This document shows positions 20,601 through 29,986 of a DNA stretch of 64,000 nucleotides, in pieces. The stretch is from Pseudopyrenochaeta lycopersici (Eukaryota > Ascomycota > Dothideomycetes > Pleosporales > Pseudopyrenochaetaceae). The stretch is from positions 1-64,000 of the forward strand of contig NHZP01000063.1 of assembly GCA_003313425.1 (NCBI GenBank), in the 5' to 3' direction. Position numbers and translations under genes: made by a program. The notes under the pieces are model-generated. The model was not told the DNA's origin and ran no database searches. It saw only the letters and a list, made by a program, of their open reading frames with translations. Within the stretch, counting starts at the first letter, position 1, and each line of letters starts with the position of its first letter.

Positions 20601-21369
20601 AGAGATTGAGAAGATGATTCGCATTTGGGCAACCTACACGCAGGAGAACTGGTCAACACTCCTGCCTATTATTATGGGAGCGATCAACAACCGAGAGGCA
20701 TCATCTACAGGACTAAGCCCTTTTTTCTTTATGCACGGATACCATAACGAGCCAATACAGCTTGTTGAAGAGCGCACAATCCAGGACCGAACAAAGAAGG
20801 ATGGCGAAGTACTAGCAGAAGATTTCCTTAAAAGACTTCAAGACGCAACAGAATGGGCCCAAGCTGCAATAGCTATGGCACAGGAGAAACAACAACACCA
20901 AGCTAACAGAACCCGAACAGCAGCACCGCAGTACAAGGAGGGAGACTGGGTATTCCTTAACCTGAGGAATGTAAAAACATCAAGACCCTCGAAGAAGCTA
21001 GACTGGTTGCATGGCAAGTACCGAGTTGTACGACAAGTTAGCTCCCACACATATAAGCTTGACGTTCCTGGTAGGATACATCCCGTTTTCCACGTTGATG
21101 TACTACGGCCTGCACCAAACGATCCCCTCCCATCCCAGAAGACTGGGGACAGCCAACCAGGGCCCTTACTTATTGACGGAGAGGAAGCCTGGCTAGTTGA
21201 GCGAATATTAGACGAAAGGGCTACAAGGCGGGGCCGAAGACACTTTAAAGAAGCACGTGTGAAGTGGGTTGACTATGCGGACCCAACCTGGGAGCCAGTT
21301 GAGAATGTGCGTAAGACTGAGGCATGGAAGCTATGGACGAAGACGCGCAGAAAGGGAGGAGGGGGGTAA
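17683..21369 (+). CDS. pol: Pol polyprotein with C-terminal chromodomain
   Basis: The frame continues from Gag directly after the UAG and stays open for 1228 codons to TAA 21367-21369. There is no ATG at its start, so expression probably needs readthrough. Numbering from codon 17689: aspartic protease with DSG at 37-39; reverse transcriptase with YIDD at 404-407; RNase H with an EADSSGHATG strand; integrase with an HHCC finger (HITGH...CEVC) and DDE residues in DFITDL, SDRGPQF and the ATERMNQEI segment; chromodomain near 1160-1215 (WLVERILDER...VKWVDY...TWEPVENV). Chromodomains steer integration towards marked chromatin. All catalytic motifs look intact. Confidence 0.94.
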   Translation, partial: DYVAAQREWKEEGRAKMDGDPFLVDVRLNGTDFVTGLVDSGCLCYSAISERLFQSLRLPSLKIAPRRLEGAAGKNAESTTILNTITYASIDIDGHQQERIFFYVVPGLTYDLILGNPWLEDADVTISTRRGCLDIGVSGIRVWNRKKTLRRPPQFKAAQLIASAFLAEVRRNRRKNRQEGINLDTGVYAVSIADIEKALKPRKRSDPKVKLPPHYQKWLKAFDQHLAEKLPPHREGVDLHIEIEKDQNGSEKTIPWGPLYGMGREELLVLRKTLTELLDKEFIRASNSPAAAPVLMVKKPGGGVRFCVDYRGLNNITKKDRYPLPLFTETLRNVAKARWFTKLDVIAAFHKIRLAKGEEWKTAFRTRYGLFEWRVVPFGLTGAPAAFQRYINSVLQDYLDDFVSAYIDDILIYSSGSLQDHRQKVGRVLQRLMDAGLQIDIDKCEFETKRVKYLGYIIEAEVGIRVDPDKIAAIRDWATPSSVKAVRGFIGFANFYRVFIPEFSDIAEPLTNLTRKDVPFRWDEACQEAFEKIKELLITAPILAHFDPEKETLLEADSSGHATGGLLLQKDKNSNWQPVAYYSKKHSATEANYPIHDKELLAIVRCLEAWEPELHMVKHFTILTDHKNLKYFYTERQLSERQVRWSEFLSRFNFTLEWKPGKMMGKPDALSRREQDLPANYDDERLRSRFKRLFQNKHLRNTQVLSLASSLTNIDFAKSVRLFEDDQMQELWHKSRQQDKLYRELTTLVIRKERNLPVDLQKEKSVSMAECSVDERGLLRFRGRIWIPNCEPLRTQIIQNIHDSHITGHPGRDLTYAILSRQFFWSGAASNVRQFVRNCEVCGRNTIWRETKKGLLKPMPIPERIWGEISIDFITDLPLSGRDNAPSCMVLTDRLTKGVELESMHDLSAEAVAQRLFERHYPIHGIPTAITSDRGPQFVSDLWRYFCRLLNIEQRLSTAYHPQTDGATERMNQEIEKMIRIWATYTQENWSTLLPIIMGAINNREASSTGLSPFFFMHGYHNEPIQLVEERTIQDRTKKDGEVLAEDFLKRLQDATEWAQAAIAMAQEKQQHQANRTRTAAPQYKEGDWVFLNLRNVKTSRPSKKLDWLHGKYRVVRQVSSHTYKLDVPGRIHPVFHVDVLRPAPNDPLPSQKTGDSQPGPLLIDGEEAWLVERILDERATRRGRRHFKEARVKWVDYADPTWEPVENVRKTEAWKLWTKTRRKGGGG
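21351..21366 (+). promoter_or_regulatory. Polypurine tract overlapping the end of pol
   Basis: AAAGGGAGGAGGGGGG precedes TAA and the 3' LTR (21370). It primes plus-strand DNA synthesis in LTR elements. Here it also encodes the last residues of Pol (RKGGGG), so coding sequence runs right up to the LTR. Confidence 0.85.
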
Positions 21370-21542
21370 TGTAACGGGCTAGGCCAGTGCTCGAGGCTGC
21401 GCCGTCGTGCACGGATATACGGCTCGTGCACGGAAAACTTTGTACCTCGCGTGGCACCCAATTCTCCTCTTTTCTTCCTATCTTGGTTGTAGATAGCATC
21501 TGGACTAGATAGCTGGAATCCAGTTACTAGAGACCGCTCACA
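21370..21542 (+). repeat. 3' LTR of the chromovirus
   Basis: It is 173 bp and identical by eye to 16311-16483. It is followed by the target duplication CTGTA. Confidence 0.95.
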
Positions 21543-21547
21543 CTGTA

Positions 21548-21990
21548 CAACATCCTGGCCATCCAGGAGCCGTGGAACCCGTTCATGGCGACCACTCACT
21601 ATCCAGCGAAGGACATTTTCCATCTCTGCTATCCCGCAGCAGCTGAAGAAGGCCCAGCCAGGGTCTGCTTCTTCATAAACAAAAGAATAGATCACAAGAG
21701 GTGGCGATTTAAGGAATACATGAGGGACGTTTGTTCTCTTGCCATCGAGCCAAGCGAAGAACTACAAGAGCAATAACGACTAACTGTACATAACGTCTAT
21801 AATCCTGCAAGGAGCAGTACGAACACTAAATTTGCGCTGGATGACATCTGTACGGTCTTTGATGAATACTAAGTTAACGAACAAATTTGGAGGCGTATGG
21901 ACGAGAAAGTGTACGTTAAAGCACTGAAACAAACCTTGCCGCCGCTGCGTAGAGCAGTCACAAAAGCAGCACTTAACGGATTCGACTAAG
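21548..21990 (+). pseudogene. Tad-like LINE endonuclease, continuation after the chromovirus
   Basis: Directly after the target duplication comes NILAIQEPWNPF, the endonuclease motif that follows the 16205 segment, then an RVCFFINKRID strand. Stops at 21774-21776 and near 21870 interrupt it, and the frame is shifted relative to the part upstream of the chromovirus. Further LINE-like reading (VKALKQTLPPLRRAVTKAAL) is seen up to about 21985. No reverse transcriptase follows, so the LINE is decayed and truncated. Confidence 0.72.
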
Positions 21991-22521
21991 TTGATTCGCA
22001 TAAAGACGGCATCTCCATCGAAGTAAAAAAAATCCCTCAACCATCCCCGCAAACCTTCTCTCGCCATCGTTTACAAGCAGCCAGCCTCAGGGCCGAATGT
22101 GGAAACAAAGCCGTCTTCGAGAACACTGGCAGATGAAAGTAGTCTTGTCACTGCCGATTCCTTCCTTGAACTAGTTTCACGCTGACAACGGAGCCCGTTC
22201 GGAAGTGCGGATCTCGGCGCTGGAAGGGCCATCGCGAAAGAGGAAACTAACTCGGTACTTAGGTCCAGAACTCTCGACTACGAGTCGTGGTGAAGACGAG
22301 AGCCTCGCCATCTGCGGAGATATCACCTCGGCGCCGAATTTGGCATTGTTGAACGCTGCTCCACAGGCATCTTTCATGTATAGAGAGCTACCCCGGATTG
22401 TTGGGGTGAAGCCTGCATTGGCTTTTTGACGTGCATTTTGGAAGGATGGGTGCGATGCCTCGTTTGCACCAGATCGAAACGGGGATCGTTCTCCTGCCCT
22501 CATGTGACAAGCCGGTGTGGT
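21991..22521. other. Unassigned innermost part of the left arm
   Basis: The mirrored strand has an open frame of about 116 codons (23765-24115) with no recognised domain. Otherwise nothing is recognised. The arm ends at 22521. Confidence 0.4.
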
Positions 22522-23770
22522 GAACGAACGAAATCCATAAGAGTCGCATCGGTATTGACCGAGCTTCATTGGCAAGTAAGTAGCTCCGACCATGAATTCG
22601 GGAGGTATGCCACCCGGAAAATGGGGTTTCCTGTCAAGGCGGTTCGAAAGTGGCCGAGATCCGGGTTAAGAACCAATCGGGTATGCTCAACGCCGGTCGG
22701 ACTTGTGGCCGAGTCAGGGTTTATCGATCTCCTTGCAAATTGCCTGAGGTGGCGCTCCCGCAAGTGATCATCCATCTCCTGCCTGCAGCGGCTGAGGCGA
22801 CTCATTCGGACCTAACATCCCCAACGATACGTCAACAATCCTAGGGGATACGTTTAACCCCATATCCTCGCTATAACGCACTAACTGCATCAAAGATTTA
22901 GTTTCAACGGCAGCAAAGAACTGAGGATAATGCAGGCTCAATGTGATCCCTTGGTCTTATCTCGGAGAGAATGCACGAAAAGCCCATAAGACGGGTATGC
23001 AAAACCATTGGTCTCATGGCTAACATCTACTACAAGGTCTACTGTCTCAGCGTTGATTTGAGACCAGTGAGCCGCAGCTTGACAACGCAAAGCGCATCCC
23101 TGAGCGGATACCGAAGGTCGAAATGCATCCGTCGTTGTCCACGGAGATTGATGAAGCTGCCAATTGTTTAAAGATCACTTCCGCAGTTGATTATAACGAT
23201 CCGGCAGCGTCACATGCAAAATGTGAGCCTCGCCCACGCCAAACTTGCTACATACTACGCAAAGCTCAGCGGCGCGCCGGTATACTGCGCCGCTACTGTC
23301 CTCCATCCGCACTACAAACACCACTTCGAGGCGCTTTGGAAGGTCCCGGATGTCATCCGGATGTGCTTATTCCTTGTACTGACGAGGTCTCGGGCCCAGA
23401 CGGTCTACACACTCGCCGGTGGTTAGATATTACCGGAAGGCATACCCAGATGCTAGCTCATCGCCTGATCGACAACTCTTCTTGTCCAATAATGCGCCCA
23501 GAAGCCGGCCGTCTCATCCACACACAGAGTGTTGTTATTCATGGTGCGATTGCAATGTCGGTACTTTTCTGATGAGAGCAACCTTCGACAAAGGTACCCT
23601 TTTCGGCAGAATGCTCGTGACCTGAAACCCATTAGTATCGATCTTGAGAACCAGAAGGAACTTTCTGTTCGACGTCACGACTACATCCCCTGGAACACGC
23701 GTTCCTGAATGACGTGAGGGCCGATTTGAATCCTAGCTGCGATTAGTTCGGTCAGGCCAGGGTATTGCAT
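22522..23770. other. Unique 1249-bp spacer at the centre of the palindrome
   Basis: This sequence lies between the two arms and does not match itself in inverse orientation. It contains no intact gene. A short stretch at 23187-23350 reads as a hAT transposase fragment; the rest shows only short unrelated open frames. A spacer of this size argues against the simplest technical fold-back, in which a read turns on itself with almost no loop. Confidence 0.85.
23187..23350 (+). pseudogene. hAT transposase relict in the palindrome spacer
   Basis: About 50 residues in one frame contain YYAKLSGAPVYCAATVLHP followed by a YKHHFEALW stretch. This is the segment that precedes the dimerisation domain in fungal hAT transposases; the hAT copies at 1183-3640 and 32814-35103 have the equivalent YLAAVVLDP and YLGALLLHP. 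No start, catalytic part or C-terminal hATC domain can be read in frame nearby, so it is a decayed fragment of a third hAT family. Confidence 0.65.
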
Positions 23771-24301
23771 ACCACACCGGCTTGTCACATGAGGGCAGGA
23801 GAACGATCCCCGTTTCGATCTGGTGCAAACGAGGCATCGCACCCATCCTTCCAAAATGCACGTCAAAAAGCCAATGCAGGCTTCACCCCAACAATCCGGG
23901 GTAGCTCTCTATACATGAAAGATGCCTGTGGAGCAGCGTTCAACAATGCCAAATTCGGCGCCGAGGTGATATCTCCGCAGATGGCGAGGCTCTCGTCTTC
24001 ACCACGACTCGTAGTCGAGAGTTCTGGACCTAAGTACCGAGTTAGTTTCCTCTTTCGCGATGGCCCTTCCAGCGCCGAGATCCGCACTTCCGAACGGGCT
24101 CCGTTGTCAGCGTGAAACTAGTTCAAGGAAGGAATCGGCAGTGACAAGACTACTTTCATCTGCCAGTGTTCTCGAAGACGGCTTTGTTTCCACATTCGGC
24201 CCTGAGGCTGGCTGCTTGTAAACGATGGCGAGAGAAGGTTTGCGGGGATGGTTGAGGGATTTTTTTTACTTCGATGGAGATGCCGTCTTTATGCGAATCA
24301 A
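23771..24301. other. Unassigned innermost part of the right arm
   Basis: This mirrors 21991-22521. An open frame on the plus strand (23765-24115) starts in the spacer and crosses the junction at 23771. I do not recognise it, and the junction inside it makes a real gene unlikely. Confidence 0.4.
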
Positions 24302-24744
24302 CTTAGTCGAATCCGTTAAGTGCTGCTTTTGTGACTGCTCTACGCAGCGGCGGCAAGGTTTGTTTCAGTGCTTTAACGTACACTTTCTCGTCCATACGCC
24401 TCCAAATTTGTTCGTTAACTTAGTATTCATCAAAGACCGTACAGATGTCATCCAGCGCAAATTTAGTGTTCGTACTGCTCCTTGCAGGATTATAGACGTT
24501 ATGTACAGTTAGTCGTTATTGCTCTTGTAGTTCTTCGCTTGGCTCGATGGCAAGAGAACAAACGTCCCTCATGTATTCCTTAAATCGCCACCTCTTGTGA
24601 TCTATTCTTTTGTTTATGAAGAAGCAGACCCTGGCTGGGCCTTCTTCAGCTGCTGCGGGATAGCAGAGATGGAAAATGTCCTTCGCTGGATAGTGAGTGG
24701 TCGCCATGAACGGGTTCCACGGCTCCTGGATGGCCAGGATGTTG
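24302..24744 (-). pseudogene. LINE endonuclease fragment, right-arm copy
   Basis: This mirrors 21548-21990, with the same stops and the same QEPW motif. It abuts the chromovirus target duplication at 24745-24749. Confidence 0.72.
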
Positions 24745-24922
24745 TACAGTGTGAGCGGTCTCTAGTAACTGGATTCCAGCTATCTAGTCCAGATGCTATC
24801 TACAACCAAGATAGGAAGAAAAGAGGAGAATTGGGTGCCACGCGAGGTACAAAGTTTTCCGTGCACGAGCCGTATATCCGTGCACGACGGCGCAGCCTCG
24901 AGCACTGGCCTAGCCCGTTACA

Positions 24923-27900
24923 TTACCCCCCTCCTCCCTTTCTGCGCGTCTTCGTCCATAGCTTCCATGCCTCAGTCTTACGCACATTCTCAACTGGCTC
25001 CCAGGTTGGGTCCGCATAGTCAACCCACTTCACACGTGCTTCTTTAAAGTGTCTTCGGCCCCGCCTTGTAGCCCTTTCGTCTAATATTCGCTCAACTAGC
25101 CAGGCTTCCTCTCCGTCAATAAGTAAGGGCCCTGGTTGGCTGTCCCCAGTCTTCTGGGATGGGAGGGGATCGTTTGGTGCAGGCCGTAGTACATCAACGT
25201 GGAAAACGGGATGTATCCTACCAGGAACGTCAAGCTTATATGTGTGGGAGCTAACTTGTCGTACAACTCGGTACTTGCCATGCAACCAGTCTAGCTTCTT
25301 CGAGGGTCTTGATGTTTTTACATTCCTCAGGTTAAGGAATACCCAGTCTCCCTCCTTGTACTGCGGTGCTGCTGTTCGGGTTCTGTTAGCTTGGTGTTGT
25401 TGTTTCTCCTGTGCCATAGCTATTGCAGCTTGGGCCCATTCTGTTGCGTCTTGAAGTCTTTTAAGGAAATCTTCTGCTAGTACTTCGCCATCCTTCTTTG
25501 TTCGGTCCTGGATTGTGCGCTCTTCAACAAGCTGTATTGGCTCGTTATGGTATCCGTGCATAAAGAAAAAAGGGCTTAGTCCTGTAGATGATGCCTCTCG
25601 GTTGTTGATCGCTCCCATAATAATAGGCAGGAGTGTTGACCAGTTCTCCTGCGTGTAGGTTGCCCAAATGCGAATCATCTTCTCAATCTCTTGGTTCATC
25701 CGTTCAGTAGCACCATCAGTTTGTGGGTGATAAGCAGTTGATAGTCGTTGCTCGATATTTAAGAGTCTGCAAAAATATCTCCATAGATCGCTGACAAATT
25801 GAGGGCCTCTATCGCTCGTGATTGCAGTAGGGATGCCATGAATTGGGTAGTGGCGTTCAAAGAGCCTTTGTGCGACTGCTTCAGCGGAGAGATCGTGCAT
25901 ACTCTCTAGTTCTACTCCTTTTGTAAGCCGATCTGTCAGAACCATGCAGCTTGGAGCATTGTCTCGCCCTGATAGCGGCAAGTCCGTGATAAAGTCGATG
26001 GAGATTTCCCCCCAGATACGTTCAGGTATTGGCATTGGCTTGAGGAGGCCCTTCTTCGTCTCCCTCCATATAGTGTTTCTCCCGCACACTTCGCAGTTTC
26101 GAACAAATTGTCGCACGTTACTCGCAGCACCCGACCAAAAGAACTGCCTTGATAGGATTGCGTAGGTGAGATCTCTCCCAGGGTGTCCAGTAATATGCGA
26201 GTCGTGGATATTTTGAATGATCTGGGTGCGTAGTGGTTCGCAATTTGGAATCCAGATCCTTCCTCGAAATCGTAGCAAGCCTCTCTCGTCCACGGAGCAT
26301 TCCGCCATGCTTACGGATTTCTCTTTCTGCAGATCTACTGGAAGGTTTCTCTCTTTGCGTATTACCAGGGTAGTGAGCTCTCGGTAGAGTTTGTCCTGCT
26401 GTCGACTCTTATGCCATAGTTCTTGCATTTGGTCATCTTCGAACAGTCGTACACTCTTCGCAAAATCGATATTGGTTAGTGATGAGGCGAGAGATAGGAC
26501 TTGAGTGTTCCTGAGGTGCTTATTCTGAAAGAGCCGTTTGAACCGAGATCGGAGGCGTTCGTCGTCATAGTTGGCGGGCAGGTCCTGTTCTCGTCGTGAC
26601 AATGCGTCAGGCTTTCCCATCATCTTCCCGGGCTTCCATTCGAGGGTGAAGTTGAACCTTGAGAGGAATTCTGACCAGCGCACTTGTCTCTCTGATAGTT
26701 GTCTCTCAGTGTAAAAGTATTTCAGGTTCTTGTGATCAGTTAAGATAGTGAAGTGCTTAACCATGTGCAACTCTGGCTCCCAGGCTTCCAAACAACGGAC
26801 GATAGCAAGGAGCTCCTTATCGTGGATTGGGTAATTAGCTTCTGTCGCTGAGTGCTTCTTAGAATAATAAGCAACAGGTTGCCAATTGCTGTTCTTGTCC
26901 TTCTGTAAGAGTAAGCCACCAGTAGCGTGTCCAGACGAATCTGCTTCCAACAAGGTCTCCTTTTCTGGATCAAAATGAGCCAATATTGGTGCTGTGATAA
27001 GGAGCTCTTTGATCTTCTCAAATGCTTCTTGACACGCTTCGTCCCATCGGAAGGGGACGTCCTTTCTTGTTAGATTAGTGAGGGGTTCAGCGATATCGGA
27101 GAACTCTGGTATAAAAACTCGGTAAAAGTTGGCGAATCCAATAAACCCTCGTACGGCCTTCACGGACGATGGCGTGGCCCAATCACGTATGGCGGCAATC
27201 TTGTCGGGGTCAACTCGTATTCCGACTTCTGCCTCAATAATGTATCCAAGGTATTTGACTCTCTTAGTTTCGAACTCACACTTGTCAATATCAATCTGGA
27301 GTCCGGCGTCCATCAGACGTTGAAGGACTCTTCCAACCTTCTGCCGGTGGTCTTGGAGGGACCCTGAGGAGTAAATCAGGATGTCGTCGATGTATGCAGA
27401 TACAAAGTCGTCCAAGTAATCCTGCAGAACACTATTTATATACCGCTGAAAGGCAGCGGGTGCTCCTGTTAATCCAAAAGGAACTACGCGCCATTCGAAC
27501 AATCCGTATCTCGTCCGGAAGGCTGTTTTCCATTCTTCTCCTTTCGCTAGTCGTATCTTGTGGAATGCTGCAATGACGTCAAGCTTCGTGAACCATCGCG
27601 CCTTCGCTACGTTTCTCAATGTTTCAGTGAACAACGGGAGTGGGTAGCGGTCCTTCTTAGTGATGTTGTTCAGGCCACGATAGTCTACGCAGAATCGGAC
27701 TCCTCCTCCGGGCTTTTTGACCATTAACACTGGCGCGGCAGCCGGCGAGTTGCTGGCTCGAATGAACTCTTTATCTAACAGCTCAGTGAGAGTCTTCCTT
27801 AATACGAGCAGTTCTTCTCGGCCCATGCCGTAGAGAGGTCCCCAAGGAATCGTTTTTTCAGATCCGTTCTGGTCTTTCTCAATCTCAATGTGCAGATCGA

Positions 27901-28609
27901 CACCCTCCCTGTGAGGTGGTAGCTTCTCCGCTAGGTGCTGATCAAAAGCCTTCAACCACTTCTGGTAATGAGGTGGCAGTTTGACCTTAGGGTCCGATCG
28001 TTTGCGTGGCTTCAGAGCTTTCTCGATATCTGCGATCGAGACAGCGTATACTCCTGTATCAAGATTGATACCTTCCTGTCGGTTCTTCCTACGATTTCTT
28101 CTTACTTCAGCCAGAAACGCACTAGCTATAAGTTGTGCGGCCTTGAACTGGGGCGGCCTGCGCAACGTCTTCTTGCGGTTCCAAACGCGGATGCCAGACA
28201 CGCCGATGTCCAAGCAGCCCCGTCTTGTAGAGATAGTGACATCAGCATCTTCTAGCCATGGGTTTCCGAGGATTAGGTCGTACGTGAGGCCAGGGACTAC
28301 GTAAAAGAAGATGCGCTCCTGCTGGTGTCCATCTATATCGATTGAGGCGTAGGTGATAGTGTTCAGGATTGTCGTTGATTCTGCGTTCTTCCCTGCGGCT
28401 CCTTCTAACCGGCGCGGTGCTATCTTCAACGATGGCAATCTCAGAGATTGAAAGAGTCGTTCACTTATAGCGGAGTAGCAAAGGCAGCCTGAGTCTACGA
28501 GACCGGTAACGAAGTCAGTTCCATTAAGTCTAACGTCCACTAAAAAGGGGTCACCGTCCATCTTTGCTCTTCCTTCCTCTTTCCATTCTCTCTGAGCTGC
28601 CACGTAGTC
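24923..28609 (-). CDS. pol: Pol polyprotein, right-arm copy
   Basis: Its amino-acid sequence is identical to the Pol at 17683-21369: protease, reverse transcriptase, RNase H, integrase and chromodomain in order. It starts without an ATG directly after the Gag UAG (28610-28612). Confidence 0.94.
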   Translation of the reverse strand, partial: DYVAAQREWKEEGRAKMDGDPFLVDVRLNGTDFVTGLVDSGCLCYSAISERLFQSLRLPSLKIAPRRLEGAAGKNAESTTILNTITYASIDIDGHQQERIFFYVVPGLTYDLILGNPWLEDADVTISTRRGCLDIGVSGIRVWNRKKTLRRPPQFKAAQLIASAFLAEVRRNRRKNRQEGINLDTGVYAVSIADIEKALKPRKRSDPKVKLPPHYQKWLKAFDQHLAEKLPPHREGVDLHIEIEKDQNGSEKTIPWGPLYGMGREELLVLRKTLTELLDKEFIRASNSPAAAPVLMVKKPGGGVRFCVDYRGLNNITKKDRYPLPLFTETLRNVAKARWFTKLDVIAAFHKIRLAKGEEWKTAFRTRYGLFEWRVVPFGLTGAPAAFQRYINSVLQDYLDDFVSAYIDDILIYSSGSLQDHRQKVGRVLQRLMDAGLQIDIDKCEFETKRVKYLGYIIEAEVGIRVDPDKIAAIRDWATPSSVKAVRGFIGFANFYRVFIPEFSDIAEPLTNLTRKDVPFRWDEACQEAFEKIKELLITAPILAHFDPEKETLLEADSSGHATGGLLLQKDKNSNWQPVAYYSKKHSATEANYPIHDKELLAIVRCLEAWEPELHMVKHFTILTDHKNLKYFYTERQLSERQVRWSEFLSRFNFTLEWKPGKMMGKPDALSRREQDLPANYDDERLRSRFKRLFQNKHLRNTQVLSLASSLTNIDFAKSVRLFEDDQMQELWHKSRQQDKLYRELTTLVIRKERNLPVDLQKEKSVSMAECSVDERGLLRFRGRIWIPNCEPLRTQIIQNIHDSHITGHPGRDLTYAILSRQFFWSGAASNVRQFVRNCEVCGRNTIWRETKKGLLKPMPIPERIWGEISIDFITDLPLSGRDNAPSCMVLTDRLTKGVELESMHDLSAEAVAQRLFERHYPIHGIPTAITSDRGPQFVSDLWRYFCRLLNIEQRLSTAYHPQTDGATERMNQEIEKMIRIWATYTQENWSTLLPIIMGAINNREASSTGLSPFFFMHGYHNEPIQLVEERTIQDRTKKDGEVLAEDFLKRLQDATEWAQAAIAMAQEKQQHQANRTRTAAPQYKEGDWVFLNLRNVKTSRPSKKLDWLHGKYRVVRQVSSHTYKLDVPGRIHPVFHVDVLRPAPNDPLPSQKTGDSQPGPLLIDGEEAWLVERILDERATRRGRRHFKEARVKWVDYADPTWEPVENVRKTEAWKLWTKTRRKGGGG

Positions 28610-29764
28610 CTATTGCTCTTTGTCAGCTTCGTCTAGCTCGTCTTCAATAGCAGCGCTTGTAACCGCGGCGCTTAACGCGGCTTTGACGCTGGTGTACATT
28701 GGTCGGATAGCGGCTGCTAGCGGGCATGTTACTATTCGGCACCGGCTGCGGCCGCATCGAAGGCAACGCCCTTCACGGCGTCGAGCGTCAATCTCTTCCT
28801 GGCCAACCCACTTTGCTCGTTTCCCAAGTAGCTCTTGGTCTTCCGGACGCTTTGAAGGGTATCCGTTTACGTTGCCTTTGTCGCGGAGGCGGACAGTGTT
28901 CACTTGGGTTGGAGTAGGTGGTGTTGGTTCCCATTCCATCATGTCTTCGCGGTTGAATTGCATGGCGGCCTTGCTACTAGTAGTTGTTGGCAACGTAGGT
29001 ACTTGGGCGTCTCTGATAACGCTTCTCTTCTTCGTCCACTGGCCATATAGCTCCATGTCGTTACTTAGGTTTGCGCACTTTTGGACAAATCCCATATATG
29101 TATGGTTGTCGCCTCCTGATGTACCTACTAGCTTGTCTCTCATCTTGTTGTTGAGCGCGTTGCGCAGATAGGATGTCTTAGCGACGTCGTCCCATCCCTC
29201 TGCGTCAGCGTTGGCTATCTCCCTTTCGAACCGGGGGTAGAAGGATATGAAGGTCTCGTCTTCTTTCTGGCGAATGGAATGTAGATTCTGGATTGCTTTT
29301 TCTTTCCGGTTGCGCTCACCGTAGAGGAGGTCAAGACGGTGAAGAAGTTCGCGAGGATTTGGAGACTCTTGTTTGTTTGCCATCTCGTAGTATGTAGTAA
29401 CGTTGATTTTTGCTGTTCCTTCAAGGCGTGCATAGATATAGCGTAGTTGAGCCTTCGAGCTCCCTATAGCTCGCGCATCTTCTTCAATCTTAGCTTCCAT
29501 CTCTAGCTTCCATCCTCGCCATTGTGATTTGTTGCCGCTGAACATTGGAGGGTGGGGAAGGCGTGACTTCACAGTTACCGGGGTAGGTTCGGGCGACGGC
29601 GTTGGGGCGGCAGTGGCGCGTGGTGTAAGTTCAGGCGTATTAGATGGCTGCTGTAACTGCGTTTCCAATCGGATGCTTATATCGTCGAGTTTGGCGAACA
29701 ACTGCTGGACTAGTTGGTCCATGTTATTAAGCCGCATATTGACTTCTTCGGTAGGGTCCTGCAT
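28610..29764 (-). CDS. gag: Gag, right-arm copy
   Basis: This 384-residue protein is identical to the Gag at 16528-17682, including the all-cysteine knuckle. It ends in UAG in frame with Pol. Confidence 0.92.
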   Translation of the reverse strand: MQDPTEEVNMRLNNMDQLVQQLFAKLDDISIRLETQLQQPSNTPELTPRATAAPTPSPEPTPVTVKSRLPHPPMFSGNKSQWRGWKLEMEAKIEEDARAIGSSKAQLRYIYARLEGTAKINVTTYYEMANKQESPNPRELLHRLDLLYGERNRKEKAIQNLHSIRQKEDETFISFYPRFEREIANADAEGWDDVAKTSYLRNALNNKMRDKLVGTSGGDNHTYMGFVQKCANLSNDMELYGQWTKKRSVIRDAQVPTLPTTTSSKAAMQFNREDMMEWEPTPPTPTQVNTVRLRDKGNVNGYPSKRPEDQELLGKRAKWVGQEEIDARRREGRCLRCGRSRCRIVTCPLAAAIRPMYTSVKAALSAAVTSAAIEDELDEADKEQ

Positions 29765-29986
29765 AATGCTTTTTCAGTGTCCTCGTCAGCTGCGAGATCT
29801 TGGTTGTATGTGAGCGGTCTCTAGTAACTGGATTCCAGCTATCTAGTCCAGATGCTATCTACAACCAAGATAGGAAGAAAAGAGGAGAATTGGGTGCCAC
29901 GCGAGGTACAAAGTTTTCCGTGCACGAGCCGTATATCCGTGCACGACGGCGCAGCCTCGAGCACTGGCCTAGCCCGTTACATACAG

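Larger units (their letters stand above)
16311..21542 (+). mobile_element. Ty3/gypsy chromovirus, full length, left-arm copy
   Basis: The element is 5232 bp. Two LTRs of 173 bp (16311-16483, 21370-21542) look identical base for base. The target duplication CTGTA is at 16306-16310 and 21543-21547. Gag and Pol are both uninterrupted apart from one UAG between them. Identical LTRs and open frames mean a recent insertion. It landed in the endonuclease region of a LINE. Domain order is protease, reverse transcriptase, RNase H, integrase, chromodomain, placing it among chromoviruses. The right-arm copy at 24750-29981 encodes the same Gag and Pol proteins. Confidence 0.97.
1..22521. repeat. Left arm of a giant inverted repeat (palindrome)
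   Basis: Every feature from base 1 to 22521 recurs in reverse complement at 23771-49042 in mirrored order. For positions 13804-22521 the mirror coordinate is 46292 minus x. For about 5740-13811 it is 49040 minus x, because a 2740-bp hAT element plus its 8-bp target duplication sits only in the other arm. Identity stops sharply after the run CCGGTGTGGT ending at 22521. The outer end is not visible because the arm already starts at base 1. Compared with the right arm, this arm has 12 small indel sites in its first 5.74 kb and, apart from the hAT element, one substitution afterwards (15181 G, against T in the same orientation). Confidence 0.97.
24750..29981 (-). mobile_element. Ty3/gypsy chromovirus, full length, right-arm copy
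   Basis: LTRs are at 29809-29981 (5') and 24750-24922 (3'). The primer-binding site is 29797-29808 and its LTR match 29860-29871. It encodes the same proteins as the left-arm copy and has the same CTGTA duplication, so it arose by duplication of the whole arm, not by independent insertion. Confidence 0.96.

Noticed and set aside
22522..23770. Centromere or origin at the palindrome centre
   Set aside because: It has no AT-rich core and no repeat array; composition is ordinary and it contains a hAT relict.
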